NCBI RefSeq assembly: GCF_001411555.2
Contig: NC_049916.1
Location: forward strand, 10,133,945 to 10,197,944
Source of the DNA: Juglans regia
Taxonomy: Eukaryota; Streptophyta; Magnoliopsida; Fagales; Juglandaceae
Direction: 5' to 3'
DNA length: 64,000 bases
Shown: positions 14,101 through 23,463 of the stretch, in pieces
Layout: each line of letters begins with the position of its first letter
Numbering within the stretch: the stretch's first letter is position 1
The notes under the pieces: model-generated
Told to the model about the DNA's origin: nothing
The model's database searches: none
The model's input: only the letters and a program-made list of their open reading frames with translations
Position numbers and translations under genes: made by a program

Positions 14101-17100
14101 GTTATAAAAATATGTATTTATCTATATATTTTTCATATATACTAGTATAGTTATATAGTTATATAACTAGAACTTATATGGTTAAAACTTAAATTCAATG
14201 ATATATTAGTATAAGCTAATTATTATAAAATAATATGTTTATACTATAATATAAATAGACTAATGATAGTTTAGTATATGTAAACATCATAGTATTACTA
14301 TTACTACCAAGCACAATCAAGTATAGAAATAAATTAGACACTAGTATTTTAAATAAGTCTAGTATATTAATAACATATACTAATTGACTAAAGTATAGTA
14401 ACATGTAATTGTACACTAGAAAAGTCTAGTATATAATTAAGCTAGAAATAAGTTAGACATTAGTATAATAACATGCGATACTAATGTATAATAACATGTA
14501 ATTAGACACTAAAAATAATATGTAATACTTTAGTATGATCAAATGTAATTAGAAACTATAGTATAAGTCTAGTATAAAAATAAGTTAGATATTAGTATAA
14601 AAGTAAATTAGCAGTGAATGATTTAGTTTTAGTTTTAAATTTTTGGGAAAATTGAAATTTGAAAGGCTACAAAAAATTATTTTTTAAAATGGGCTAAATA
14701 TGAAGCTGAAAAAGGCCAAAACTGAAAGCCCAAATCCGACTTTGGAGTCGGAGTCGGATTGGAGCCTACACAAGTCGGAGTCAGAGTAGGAGTTCGGATT
14801 TGATCGCCGACTAAGTCGGTGCTCACCCCTACTCTAAATTTTCTAAAACACCTACAATATACACGCCACATTGAGTAGGTGATAAATATACTATATTTCA
14901 TGTATGTACTTTGGCATTCTTTACTTGGGTTTATGTGTTGACTGGTCTACGAGGCATTTACAGACTCCTCAAACTCCTATTGTGCGAACAAGTACATATA
15001 CGAGGTACGGCATTGATGAATATCCAACAGGAACAAATGCAATAGTTGCAGTGCTAGCATATACAGGGTAATTACTTTAGACAATCTCTCTGTCTCTCGT
15101 CTTCTTTTGTAGCATCTTACAGTTGTCCCTTTCTGACATCCAGATATGACATGGAGGATGCCATGATCCTTAATAAATCATCTGTGGAGCGTGGATTGTG
15201 CCATGGACAGATATACCAGGTTGCTTCTTCTTTCTTCTTTGTGCTAATTTTAGTATGCACAGTTGAGAATAATAGCTCGACTTATGATCGTTGTCAAAAT
15301 TGTTAATGTTTCTGGAACCTGCATTGCAATTACCTTCATAAATTCCTCTAATATGGTCCTTTTTTAGTGTTTTATATTTACCTATTTTTCTATTATGAAA
15401 TCTTGTTGCTTCAATATTTGTTTTCCAGATATGTAGATTTCCATACTGATGTATGAAAACATGGATTATATGGAAGCAAATCTCTAAGTAGGGCTCAATT
15501 GAAATGATTGACAAGGCTCATGGGAAGTTTTTCAAATAATGACGATGTCTATTACATAGTGCATAAGGCTTAAAACTGTGTTTTTATGTGGTCTGCACAA
15601 CCACTCATGTATTGTGTGACCATATTGCATCAATGAGTTTAGAGGCATGGGTTTCAACTCCCTGCACCTCCATCGTTTTTTTTATAGCCTCGGTAATCAA
15701 GAAGTATACATGACCCTGCACCTCCATCTTACGAACACTTAGCTATCAAGAAAACAGATTATGTTGATTGGTTGGTCTAATTTCATATAGTGCTTGAATG
15801 TATGGTTTATCTGTACCCTGTTTTTGTGCAGACGGAAACTCTTGACTTGTCTGATCAGAGCAGCCGGTCAGAACGTTCCCAGAGAATGTTTAGAAGAAGC
15901 AATGTGGACAAATCAATGCATTCTTTGATTGATTCTGATGGGCTTCCATATGTTGGTCAGGTTGGTCTTGTTTTCTTGTACTCTTCTTATATCAGTATTA
16001 TCGCTTTTGGTGTTAAGGTTGACCAACTATATATGTCAACTACTTTCAGATGATACGACCGAATGAACCCTATTGTTGCATTTATGATGAGGTAACAAGT
16101 TCCACAAAAACCAACAAACGGAAGGGTTCAGAACCTGTTATAGTTGACTATGTTGCTGTTGATGTGAAAAACAAGAAGCCGCTTCAGAAGGTAACTGAAA
16201 TATGTCATCTTGATTATACGTCGTTTTAGACAATGTGTCTTAAAATTGAATATTTTGATCATTGGATTTAAACAGTATTTTGCGGTTGTGGCTTATGCCC
16301 TTCCTCATCCCCTTTTCTCCCTCATTTCAATGCTTTGTATACCATGTTTAGATTAAGACTTTTTTTTTTATAAGTAAAAATATTATATATATATATATAT
16401 ATATATCAAAAGGAGTAACCAAGTACACTGATGTATACAAGAGAACATCTTGCCCATATAGAAAACCCCTAATAACCCAAAAAGCCCGTGAAAAATAACC
16501 AAAAATACACCAAGCCCGACCCCAACCCCTTGTTTCCCGTAGAATTAAAACTTTGCCCAAAAAACCCCACCCCAACCCCTTGTTTCCCGTCTTCACAATG
16601 CCCTCCTTTTAGACTTCCCTCTAGTTGAGCTACCACCCTTAGCGTCGTAGTTGATTGTCGAAAAGAGACGCTGTAACTCCCTGGTTTTCTTGAAACTTGA
16701 TTTGGTTTCAAGCGAGTGGCTTGACTCGATCACAGTAATTAATTCTTTAAATTGGTTTTCACATCCTCCATGTGAAATTCCCACGAACTGCTGAATCTTG
16801 TTAACTTTAGGCAGAATCCAATCTGCTATTGAAGGAAGAGAGACCAAGGGAGCCACAATATCCCCAGACACAGTATCCAGCTGCACTCCTGACTCTAGGC
16901 AAGGCACCAATGCCAAATCCATATTCAAATCCCGTACCACCTCGGAAACTCCATTGGTTATCTCCAATGGTATGACATCAAGTCCCCTCACCTCTGGTGA
17001 CCCTTTATGTGCAACTTCAACGAGTCCCTTCACCAATGGTATGACATCATTTTCCTTCAACTCCAACGAGGGAGCCATAGTTTCTTCGGGTATTCTATTA

Positions 17101-20100
17101 CAGATGTCTCTATGTTGATACCCCACATAGAACCCACTTCAAATAACCCAGACTTCCTTTTGACCTGCCATACTCTTCTAGATCTGGTTATAGGAACAGG
17201 GCCGAATCCAATTTTCCGTTTTCCTTTATCTGAGTTTAAAGGATTCGTGCCTATCTTAGTCTTGTTCTTTACAACCATGTTGCCTCCAGTTGAAAGCAGG
17301 TCTATTTTAGTAGACAAAAAAGCTATCCCTGCCTTCAATTCGACAAGTTGGGTTTCCATCTTCTTTAAAAAATTATGCATCGCAACAAGCTGGTTCTAAG
17401 GCGTGATCTGCAAACCACTTACATCATTCCCCTCACCATGAACCCCAGAATCATGACCGGTCTTCAGAGCTGCCACATATGATCGTCTCGCCACCGTGGA
17501 TGTACTATGGTCTTTATGATTCACCTCCAAGTTGATATTCTCATTCTTCTTTTGGTTTTCCTTTGACCCATCAGTGAAAAGCATATCCGCAGCTCTGTGT
17601 AATTCCGCAACAAATTTCTCCCAACTTAGACCTTCATACCCTTCAGGAATGGCTACAACACTCCGCCGGCCTCCTCCACCATATTCAGTGACAGTTAAAA
17701 ACCTACCATGCTTATTGGAGCATCTTTGAGCCATGAATGTTCTTGCCTTCGCACAAGTGTTTTGTGAAGTCCAAATTTTTTCCCGCCTGTAGTATTGCTT
17801 CCATCGTAGCCGTCAACCATTCTAGACCATTGCAACCCATCACTATAGATCTCCACACCCTTCTACTTCTATCCACAATTTTTATTGATGATCTCCATGA
17901 TTCTGGCAAAAGCTCAAAAGCCTTCGATTCCACCCAAAAGTGCACCAGCTTACCCATACTGATCAACCCTTCGACTTTAGATGTAGGCGCATCCCACGCA
18001 GAAATGCATCATTCTGTCGAGTAAAAGCAGTGCGCGAAGGTGGCTGGAGTTATCAGGTTGGGAAAACCAGAGCCCAAAGACGCACCAGGTTGGTAAAAAC
18101 AGAACCCCTTAACTGAGATAACGGAAACTTTCAGTCGTCGGAGAATGACCTGTGTCGGAGACCCCACAATGGGGTCGCCAGAGTCTGTCGAACACATCTA
18201 TAACGATGGCTAATGCAAAGGCTTGGGTCGCGTGAAGTAACTTAGGAAGTAGAGAAAAAATAGCAGAATACTCCCAGTCGCCGGCAAAGGACCGACATCG
18301 GATGCCTCACAACGAACTCACCGGAGTCTGTCGTCCAAGTCTGTGGCAGAGTTGAAAGTGCACGGCGACAGTACAACACCTTCGATAGAGATGAAGTGAA
18401 AAAACCAAGTTCGCCAGCAAGGACCGATGCCAGACGGCCCCAAGCGAGGACGCCGGCGTCCGCCGGCCTCGTCTGTGACGGAGGTGAGATATCACACTCC
18501 AATTGATGATGGGTGAGGGGTGGGGTGGGTTGGTTGAGTGAGGGTTTCTCGCTTCACTATTCACCCACGGGAATCGCAAGTTGTACGGATTGAATCGCAC
18601 TAGTTCCCACTGAATATTAGAATAGAATTGTAAAACTGCTAGAGACAAACAGTTTCTCCATAAAACCTATGGGTCATGGTTTTCTCCATACAATTCATCC
18701 AAGCCTATATTTTTAGGCTCATGGTTTTCTCCATAAAACTAGTTTGCACCAAACTCGTTTCTCGTATCGTTTTCTCAGTGCCATTCTCAGAGAGCTAGTA
18801 CTGTATTTCACTGTTGGCTATATGACCTGATTTAAATTAGCAGTCTCCATGAGATTGATTATACTGGTGTACTTTTTCTACCTTTGAACTAAGCCTGTGG
18901 GGAAATTATATGAACTTAAATGTGTTTTGCGCCATAAACTACAGCTCCTATCTCATGGTTAGAGTAGCCACATTGTAGGGTACATGTACATTTCTTTAGA
19001 TCATTGTGATCCTGTGTGGAAATGACCGGCGTTGTTTGGGAACACAAGTATTCTTGGGTGAAAACTGCTAGAGACACAAATGGATCCTACAGACTGACGT
19101 GGCACAGTGCCACATCATCTAATTTATTTTTTATTTTTTATTTTATCAATTTCTCTCTCGCGGCATCTCTCTGCATTCCCAAACCCCCAACCCCCATCAG
19201 CACTGTACCATCTCGCCGCTGCCAGTTGCCATATTATTTTGTATTTCTCAGTAGTTTAGAAAGGTCTAATGATTGATGCTTTCTGGATTCTTTGATCCGC
19301 TGTTGGCTATCCAGAAAGTTGTGGGTAAGTAAGATGAATATGCTAAAAGAGAAGGTCTTTTTTAGCTTTCTTGGGTCCCCAATCAATAAAATATAGAAGG
19401 TTTGGAAAAGTCGACAATTTTCCTAATCTGTCTATGCAACCATATGTTTCTGATTCAATATTACTAATTGTGGAGCTCTCGAAGCCAGTTTTTCGACAAC
19501 GAAGCTAGGAATTTCATGCAATCCACGAATCTCTGGATCTGAAGCAAATTCACCCACCCTCCAAAAATCACTTTCTTTTACATAAAAAAAACAACAAAAA
19601 ACAAATCTGGAAAAGAAAAAGACTGTCCTTTTAGGAACTGGTGATTGCGTTGGAAGAAAAATTGAAAAAGAGAGATGTTGTCCATAAACTCTCAATTAGT
19701 CTTTTAAAGATAGGATATCCACCTTATTGGGAGCACAAGATGGGCCATTAGTTTTGGCTTGCTGGGAGGGAAACTTTTTTTTTACCATTTTTCTAATATT
19801 TTCATAAATCCATGTTGTCAACTTTCTTTGCAAGATCGGAACAAATGTCTGGAAAGTGATGATTATTTAACGATTTTCCTTTCCCTTCAGTAAAACTATG
19901 CGAGGATAACCATACCAGCATCAATCTTTAATCAAATGTTGAGCTGGCTGGAACTTGCCCATTTTACACTCAGATTCTATCTCAAATTTGGCCCTCCCTG
20001 GATATTCAAACCCCATAAAGTACTGTTGGCAATGCATATGATCATAGATTGTACAATTTCTCTAAAATGTTTCTCATCCTAAATTCTGGAATGACGTTTT

Positions 20101-23100
20101 CTGTTAACATTTTTGGGTAGGTGAATATACGTTTTCGACATCCTAGAAACCCTGTCATTGGGGACAAATTTAGCAGTAGACATGGTCAGAAAGGTGTTTG
20201 CTCGCAATTGTGGCCAGACATCGATATGCCATTTTCTGGAGTTACTGGGATGCGTCCAGATCTGATTATTAACCCGCATGCATTTCCATCAAGGATGACA
20301 ATTGCAATGCTTTTGGAGTCTGTTGCTGCTAAGGTACTACAATCTAAAAGAAATATTGTTGGTATTTATTTTCATATGATTGATACCTTTTTGGCTCAGA
20401 TATCAATTGCTGAGCATATAAATTGTGTGGATTATTTGTAACAGGGCCTGGATAATTTTTTTTAATAAGCACTAGTCTGATCTTTCAGTAGTTGCATCAA
20501 TAATCTTCATCATCATTTTGATTTTCCTTAGCAGATTCAGATCTCATTCAATACATGTCTTTGTCTTTGTACAATTACCCATAATAATCTTGCTAATGCA
20601 TGCGGTTTATTTTCAAGTCTGGGAGTCTAGTGTAATTGGAGGTGGACGAGTAGTCTTTTTTAGAAGATTTTAGTTCAATTTTTGTAGTAAGCTTGCAATG
20701 TCAGTAAAAGGTCACATGCTGTGCAAGGAGATTTAAATGCATAAGTTGAAAATTGAAGTAGGCCTCATGTAGGTTTTCAGAAGTCAAATCAGAGGGTCAA
20801 ACATATCAGTTGGTGCATATTGAGAATTATTATGCCCGATTTTGTTACAACTTCATTTTATGTAATTCTCCAACCTCTTAAATTTGCTGACCTCTTTATG
20901 TTATTGGTTTGTAAATCCAAATGTTATTAATGATTCACTCGAACCTTGTTCTGTTCTGTCCATGTTTGAACTTTGATGGCTACTGCTCATGATGAGGTCT
21001 CATTGCATTACTGGTTTTTTTTTTTTTTTAAATAAAAATTCAAATGTATGCTTGATTTGACAATCAAAGATTTGACCAAAGATAAAGATAGAGGAGGCAG
21101 AGCCAGATACACCTTTTTCTGAAGATTGGTAGCATAAGTGCACTCTTACACATTGAGCAGGCGATCCTTCTATTTGATTTCTACTTTAAAAGGTCTCCAT
21201 TATTCCAATCTCTCTTTCCAGGTTTGGCGAATCTGCTTACCATTAACGAACCAAAGTCTCATGTTCTTTCACAGATATGATAGAAGAAAGAAAAACATGA
21301 TGAACTTGCATTTGGGTTTCGTTGGCCCAGAAGTTGCTATGTCTTGTATACTTTGTTTTCTTATTGTTTCTTTTGGGTGGTAGTAGAAACAAAGAAGTTA
21401 AAATCTTGCAGACGCAATTCAAAAGAAGGGTGCTCATTTCTCGAACTGTTTTTTGAATAAAATTAAATGCTTTCTTTTTTCCTAAATGGATATCAGTTGG
21501 CAACCCATAAAAAAGTAGATATCAATTGCATAAAAATGCGTATCTATTAGCATTTAAAAACTGAAAAGATGCATGTAAACTTTTCATCGCAGGGAGGTAG
21601 CTTGAAAGGAAAATTTTTAGATGCCACACCATTTTCTAGTTCAGTCAAGAAAGAAGATGGGGAGACTGGACCAAAGCCTGGTTCCCTTGTTGATGAGCTT
21701 GGTGAAATGTTAAAAGAAAAAGGGTTCAATTACCATGGATTGGAGGTATTGTACAGTGGGGTTTATGGAACAGAACTTACGTGTGAGATATTTATTGGGC
21801 CTGTTTATTATCAGAGACTCCGACACATGGTTTCAGACAAATTTCAGGTAATCATTCAATTTTCTTTTATTTTTTCATCCCCAAATTAGTCTCCCTTGAT
21901 TTTCTCATTCTTTTGCTACTCATTTATCTACCTAATGAATCTATCATTATCTTCATTTTTTTCACAATATTTAGTGCACAATCCCCTCGGTTGTTCATTT
22001 TGTTTTTTTATTTTGGCTAAATCAAGAGGATGGTAATGTTAGTTAGAAATTGAGCATGAAAAAAAAAGGTTGGTTGGATAGGTAAAGAAAAAGAGAAATT
22101 CTAAACATAAGTCCCACACTCCTACACACCACTTAAAAACATGTGATTTACCTCTTTACCCTCATCTTTCATGAAATATGAAATATGAGAATAAAAAAGT
22201 AAAATCACATATTTTTAAGTGGTGTGCAGAGTGTGAGGTTTCTGTGTAGCACGACTCAGAGAAAAGAGAGTAGAAATCTCATAGAATTGAAATATATTTT
22301 GTATTTTGTCCCTTGTGGTGGATTTTAATGAGAGAATTTTTGTATCTGCCCATCCAATTATGCCCTTACTAGAAAAGGCTAAAAAAATGGATGGCAATGC
22401 CGAAATGCAAAAAAGGTTGTCATAAGATTTGATGGTGTGAAAATTTCTCATTCCTCCATTAAGGGAAATTACTGAGTGTGAGTTCAGATGATACTATTAG
22501 TACCTTACTAGAAAAGGCTTAAAAGAAGGATGGCAATGCAGAAATGCAAAAAATGTTGTCATGAGATTCCCGTTACCAGTCAGAAGTTTTAACTCATGTT
22601 GGTTCCTAATGGGATATATCGGATTTTTTTGTATATTAGAATTATTTCGCGGTTCCTGTAATCAGCTTATATCTATGTTTCTTGTCTTATTTGTTCATTG
22701 TTACTTTTCTCTTTTCCTAGGGTACAGTTCTCAAACATTGACCGACTGTGCACGATCGTACGAGTTTTGCTTTGTTCATTATCATAGTTTAAGTATAATT
22801 ATTAATAATATTTTTTATCCGAATAAAAAAGTTTATCATACTATTAAGTAAAATTATTACTATTTTTTTTTATTCTTTGATGCAGTCATTATTATCTCAT
22901 ATCGGGAAAGGGTTGCTTGATGTCCTCTTTACATTCTACAATTTTAAGAGACCCTTGTTTTTCCTCTTATTTCAGCGGCCCAAGGACTCAAATTGTGACT
23001 GTTAGATCAATCATTAACTCGGGGAACTTGTGTTCATGTGCAGGTCCGTTCTACTGGAACTGTAGACCAGGTCACCCGGCAGCCTATTAAAGGACGAAAG

Positions 23101-23463
23101 TTTGGTGGGGGTATTCGTTTTGGAGAAATGGAACGAGACTCTTTGCTTGCACACGGGGCAGCATATTTGTTGCATGATAGGCTCCATACCTGTTCTGATT
23201 ATCACATTGCTGACGTATGTTCTCTATGTGGAAGCATCCTCACAACTTCATTCCTCCAGCAACAAAAGAGAGCAGTGCGGGAGATTGGTGGGCTACCCCC
23301 TGCTAGGGCACCCAAGAAGGTCACTTGTCATGCTTGTCAGACGAGTAAAGGAATGGAGACGGTTGCAATGCCCTATGTCTTCCGATATTTGGCTGCAGAG
23401 TTGGCAGCTATGAACATAAAAATGACCCTCCAGATAAGCAATAGTGCCGAACTGTCAAATTAA
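431..23463 (+). CDS. NRPA2: RNA polymerase I second-largest subunit (3' part, 21 exons)
   Basis: This subunit forms one side of the Pol I active centre, which transcribes 45S rRNA precursors in the nucleolus. Exons: 431-508, 1617-1662, 2895-3075, 3164-3216, 3339-3412, 3616-3733, 7089-7176, 9937-10052, 10950-11077, 11197-11276, 12507-12748, 12831-12992, 13108-13272, 13402-13476, 14964-15067, 15144-15219, 15832-15960, 16050-16190, 20121-20333, 21593-21847, 23044-23463. All introns are GT-AG and all phases join; the coding length is 2943 nt after the first base, about 980 residues. Domain order is lobe (exons 1-7), fork (8-10), the Rpa2-specific region (about exon 12), hybrid binding (14-20) and the C-terminal clamp domain with four cysteines (21). 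The family is about 1,180-1,200 residues long, so roughly 200 N-terminal residues lie left of the window. RPA2-type signatures such as [15 protein letters not shown] and RPVRN separate it from NRPB2, NRPC2 and NRPD2. No stop or frameshift was found, so the gene is probably functional. Confidence 0.95.
539..552. repeat. Target-site duplication of the intron-1 LINE (left copy)
   Basis: The 14-bp copy pairs with 1560-1573 and differs by one G/A change. It borders the T-rich 3' end of the antisense LINE. Confidence 0.7.
553..1559 (-). mobile_element. 5'-truncated LINE tail, antisense in NRPA2 intron 1
   Basis: The reverse strand encodes decayed C-terminal LINE ORF2 sequence. The 780-1073 part reads like the zf-RVT domain ([15 protein letters not shown], then paired cysteines in CCICK), and 1330-1539 is an upstream part of the same polyprotein. 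The T-rich left end is the 3' end of the element. Near-identical 14-bp flanks, atatggcttgtgat (539-552) and atatgacttgtgat (1560-1573), fit a target-site duplication with one change. Only about 1 kb of an element of over 5 kb is left. Confidence 0.75.
4347..6491 (-). mobile_element. Probable Ty3-type solo LTR, antisense, in NRPA2 intron 6
   Basis: On the + strand the block starts TGTAACACCCTG and ends gggtcaataca, the reverse complement of a TG...CA LTR. The segment around 4680-4870 matches 31776-31950, an LTR that follows a primer-binding site at 31590-31601, which fixes the orientation. Further matches (5095-5330) occur at 41370-41600. The flanking 5-mers are acctt (4342-4346) and acctc (6492-6496), a possible target-site duplication with one change. 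There is no PBS, PPT or internal coding sequence. The ends rest on motif and homology. Confidence 0.6.
6662..6693. repeat. Short CT microsatellite in NRPA2 intron 6
   Basis: A tctctctctctctctc run lies between the solo LTR and exon 7. A similar CT run lies just after exon 5 at about 3421-3443, close to its donor site. Confidence 0.6.
7688..9368. mobile_element. Non-autonomous hAT transposon in NRPA2 intron 7, hosting a LINE
   Basis: The terminal inverted repeats are CAGTGGTGGAACC (7688-7700) and GGTTCCATCACTG (9356-9368), with one mismatch over 13 bp. They resemble the CAGnGGCGGAnCC ends common in plant hAT elements. Perfect 8-bp target-site duplications, gccaagga, flank it at 7680-7687 and 9369-9376; 8 bp is the hAT hallmark. 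Removing the nested LINE and its extra TSD copy leaves about 970 bp of AT-rich DNA with no transposase, so it must have moved in trans. Confidence 0.88.
8427..9122 (-). mobile_element. 5'-truncated LINE tail nested in the hAT element
   Basis: The reverse strand keeps a 194-codon open frame (8515-9099) with the zf-RVT domain at the end of LINE ORF2: [17 protein letters not shown] core, two cysteines in CYLCKK, and HCEVARELW. The 3' end is the T-rich left side (ttttttttttataagtaataaac). The flanking 17-mers accacatcgttattaat (8410-8426) and accacatcataattaat (9123-9139) are a target-site duplication with two changes. The long open frame suggests it is younger than the intron-1 copy. Confidence 0.85.
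10155..10290 (+). mobile_element. Short LINE 3' tail, sense strand, in NRPA2 intron 8
   Basis: A segment of about 136 bp ends in ttaaagaaaa and contains the tgtgcttgggttgtgccc type of 3' end typical of plant LINEs. It is bordered by acagatgaaaatctg (10140-10154) and acagatgaaaacctg (10291-10305), a 15-bp target-site duplication with one change. It is too short to encode anything. Confidence 0.6.
10950..11276 (+). CDS. NRPA2: NRPA2 exons 9-10: fork region
   Basis: Exon 9 (10950-11077) contains [20 protein letters not shown] and ends two bases into the glutamate codon of LLPES. Exon 10 (11197-11276) adds [20 protein letters not shown], the highly conserved fork-to-hybrid-binding link found in all second-largest polymerase subunits. 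The intron between them (119 bp) carries a pure A run at about 11100-11118 followed by AAAAG-type repeats. Confidence 0.93.
11100..11141. repeat. A-rich tract in NRPA2 intron 9
   Basis: An uninterrupted A run is followed by AAAAG-type repeats. It lies between the exon 9 donor (11078) and the exon 10 acceptor (11196). It could be a microsatellite or the tail of a lost retroposon; no target-site duplication was found. Confidence 0.6.
11660..11840 (+). repeat. SINE-like, tRNA-derived sequence in NRPA2 intron 10
   Basis: tggctcaagt (11671-11680) resembles a Pol III A box and ggtttaaatcc (11724-11734) resembles a B box (one change from GGTTCRAATCC), with tRNA-like spacing. The surrounding text (aagtctaaggtttaaatcc, then gtgcaaacaattcctagggg) looks like the head of plant SINEs. 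The 3' boundary and target-site duplication were not resolved. An A run at 12203-12213 may or may not be its tail. Confidence 0.4.
11842..11972 (+). repeat. Imperfect direct repeat in NRPA2 intron 10
   Basis: The phrase ttttatttagggtttgtatt, then a few bases, then cctactatttaaggac occurs at about 11850-11886 and again at about 11934-11970. This is a local duplication with spacing of about 84 bp. No coding capacity. Confidence 0.6.
13561..13681 (+). repeat. 29-bp direct repeat in NRPA2 intron 14
   Basis: tctgcaaacttaagggtcat plus nine more bases occurs at 13561-13589 and 13653-13681 with one difference (c/a). Nothing between the copies suggests a mobile element. Confidence 0.65.
13829..14831. 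mobile_element. hAT-like MITE with subterminal GACTCC arrays, NRPA2 intron 14
   Basis: The ends are TAGGGCTGAGC (13829-13839) and GCTCACCCCTA (14821-14831), inverted repeats with one mismatch. Perfect 8-bp duplications, ctctaaat, lie at 13821-13828 and 14832-14839. The left subterminal region (about 13850-14090) is full of gactcc/gactccg units, and the right one (about 14735-14815) carries their reverse complement (gtcggagtcgg), giving inverted arrays. The middle is very AT-rich with dispersed agtctagtata motifs. No transposase is encoded. Confidence 0.82.
14964..15219 (+). CDS. NRPA2: NRPA2 exons 15-16: acidic pair near the active site
   Basis: Exon 15 (14964-15067) reads from TPQTPIVRT to AVLAYTG with the last glycine codon split. 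Exon 16 (15144-15219) completes it as [19 protein letters not shown]. In the Rpb2 family the Glu-Asp pair of this motif helps position the second metal and the incoming NTP; both residues are present. The separating intron is only 76 bp. Confidence 0.93.
16362..18600 (-). mobile_element. LINE segment with ORF1 but no ORF2, antisense in NRPA2 intron 18
   Basis: The left end (tttttttttataagtaaaa...) matches the 3' end of the other LINEs here. Read on the reverse strand, 18197 down to 16593 is broken LINE ORF1. 17712-17966 and 17396-17734 together look like the conserved ORF1 part with [21 protein letters not shown] and WEKFVAEL; a variable Lys/Pro-rich tail follows to 16593. No endonuclease, RT or RNase H is found between ORF1 and the 3' end, so most of the element is missing. 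A 21-bp phrase (ccccaaccccttgtttcccgt) occurs twice at about 16521 and 16573. The right boundary and target-site duplication were not found. Confidence 0.6.
16593..17966 (-). pseudogene. LINE ORF1-like coding remnant
   Basis: There are three main open pieces on the reverse strand, 17712-17966, 17396-17734 and 17057-17380/16593-17126, broken by frameshifts. The first two carry a nucleic-acid-binding-type N-terminal part with [13 protein letters not shown] and the EYGGGGRRS stretch seen in DUF4283-type LINE ORF1 proteins. The last is acidic and hydrophilic with no recognised domain. It is not a host gene: it lies inside the NRPA2 intron, antisense, next to a LINE 3' end. Confidence 0.55.
19030..19200. 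other. Palindromic and pyrimidine-rich stretch in NRPA2 intron 18
   Basis: gacgtggcacagtgccac near 19096-19113 is a near-palindrome and is followed by a T-rich run. The phrase actgctagagacaca just before it (about 19065) resembles actgctagagacaaac at about 18636, which lies past the LINE ORF1 remnant. These may be parts of one retroelement 5' region, but I could not define ends. Confidence 0.3.
20121..20333 (+). CDS. NRPA2: NRPA2 exon 19: conserved lysine/arginine active-site loop
   Basis: This 71-codon exon contains [12 protein letters not shown], the hybrid-binding motif whose basic residues contact the RNA-DNA hybrid and NTP in this family, followed by [20 protein letters not shown] and the start of the [11 protein letters not shown] helix. 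It follows the 3.9-kb intron carrying an antisense LINE segment, and its phase (0/0) matches both neighbours. Confidence 0.95.
22107..22240. mobile_element. Hairpin MITE in NRPA2 intron 20
   Basis: The left arm (gtcccacactcctacacaccacttaaaaac...) and right arm (...ttttaagtggtgtgcagagtgtgagg) are inverted repeats joined by an AT-rich loop that contains catgaaatatgaaatatgag. The stretch of about 134 bp has no coding capacity. A target-site duplication was not clear. Confidence 0.6.
22364..22568 (+). repeat. 65-bp imperfect direct repeat in NRPA2 intron 20
   Basis: ccttactagaaaaggct and what follows (a purine-rich gap, ggatggcaatg, gaaatgcaaaaaa, gttgtcat, agatt) occurs at 22364-22429 and 22503-22568 with a few changes. 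The first copy lies about 120 bp after the hairpin MITE. Confidence 0.65.
23044..23463 (+). CDS. NRPA2: NRPA2 terminal exon: clamp domain with zinc-binding cysteines
   Basis: The last exon encodes 139 residues and a TAA stop. It starts [19 protein letters not shown], then has the conserved [20 protein letters not shown] stretch, followed by two Cys-x-x-Cys pairs (CSLC and CHAC, 36 residues apart from first cysteine to first cysteine) that form the C-terminal zinc site of second-largest subunits. [19 protein letters not shown] follows, then a short tail. I see no AATAAA in the first 200 nt after the stop, so the polyadenylation signal is probably non-canonical, as is common in plants. Confidence 0.95.
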   Translation, partial: VRSTGTVDQVTRQPIKGRKFGGGIRFGEMERDSLLAHGAAYLLHDRLHTCSDYHIADVCSLCGSILTTSFLQQQKRAVREIGGLPPARAPKKVTCHACQTSKGMETVAMPYVFRYLAAELAAMNIKMTLQISNSAELSN

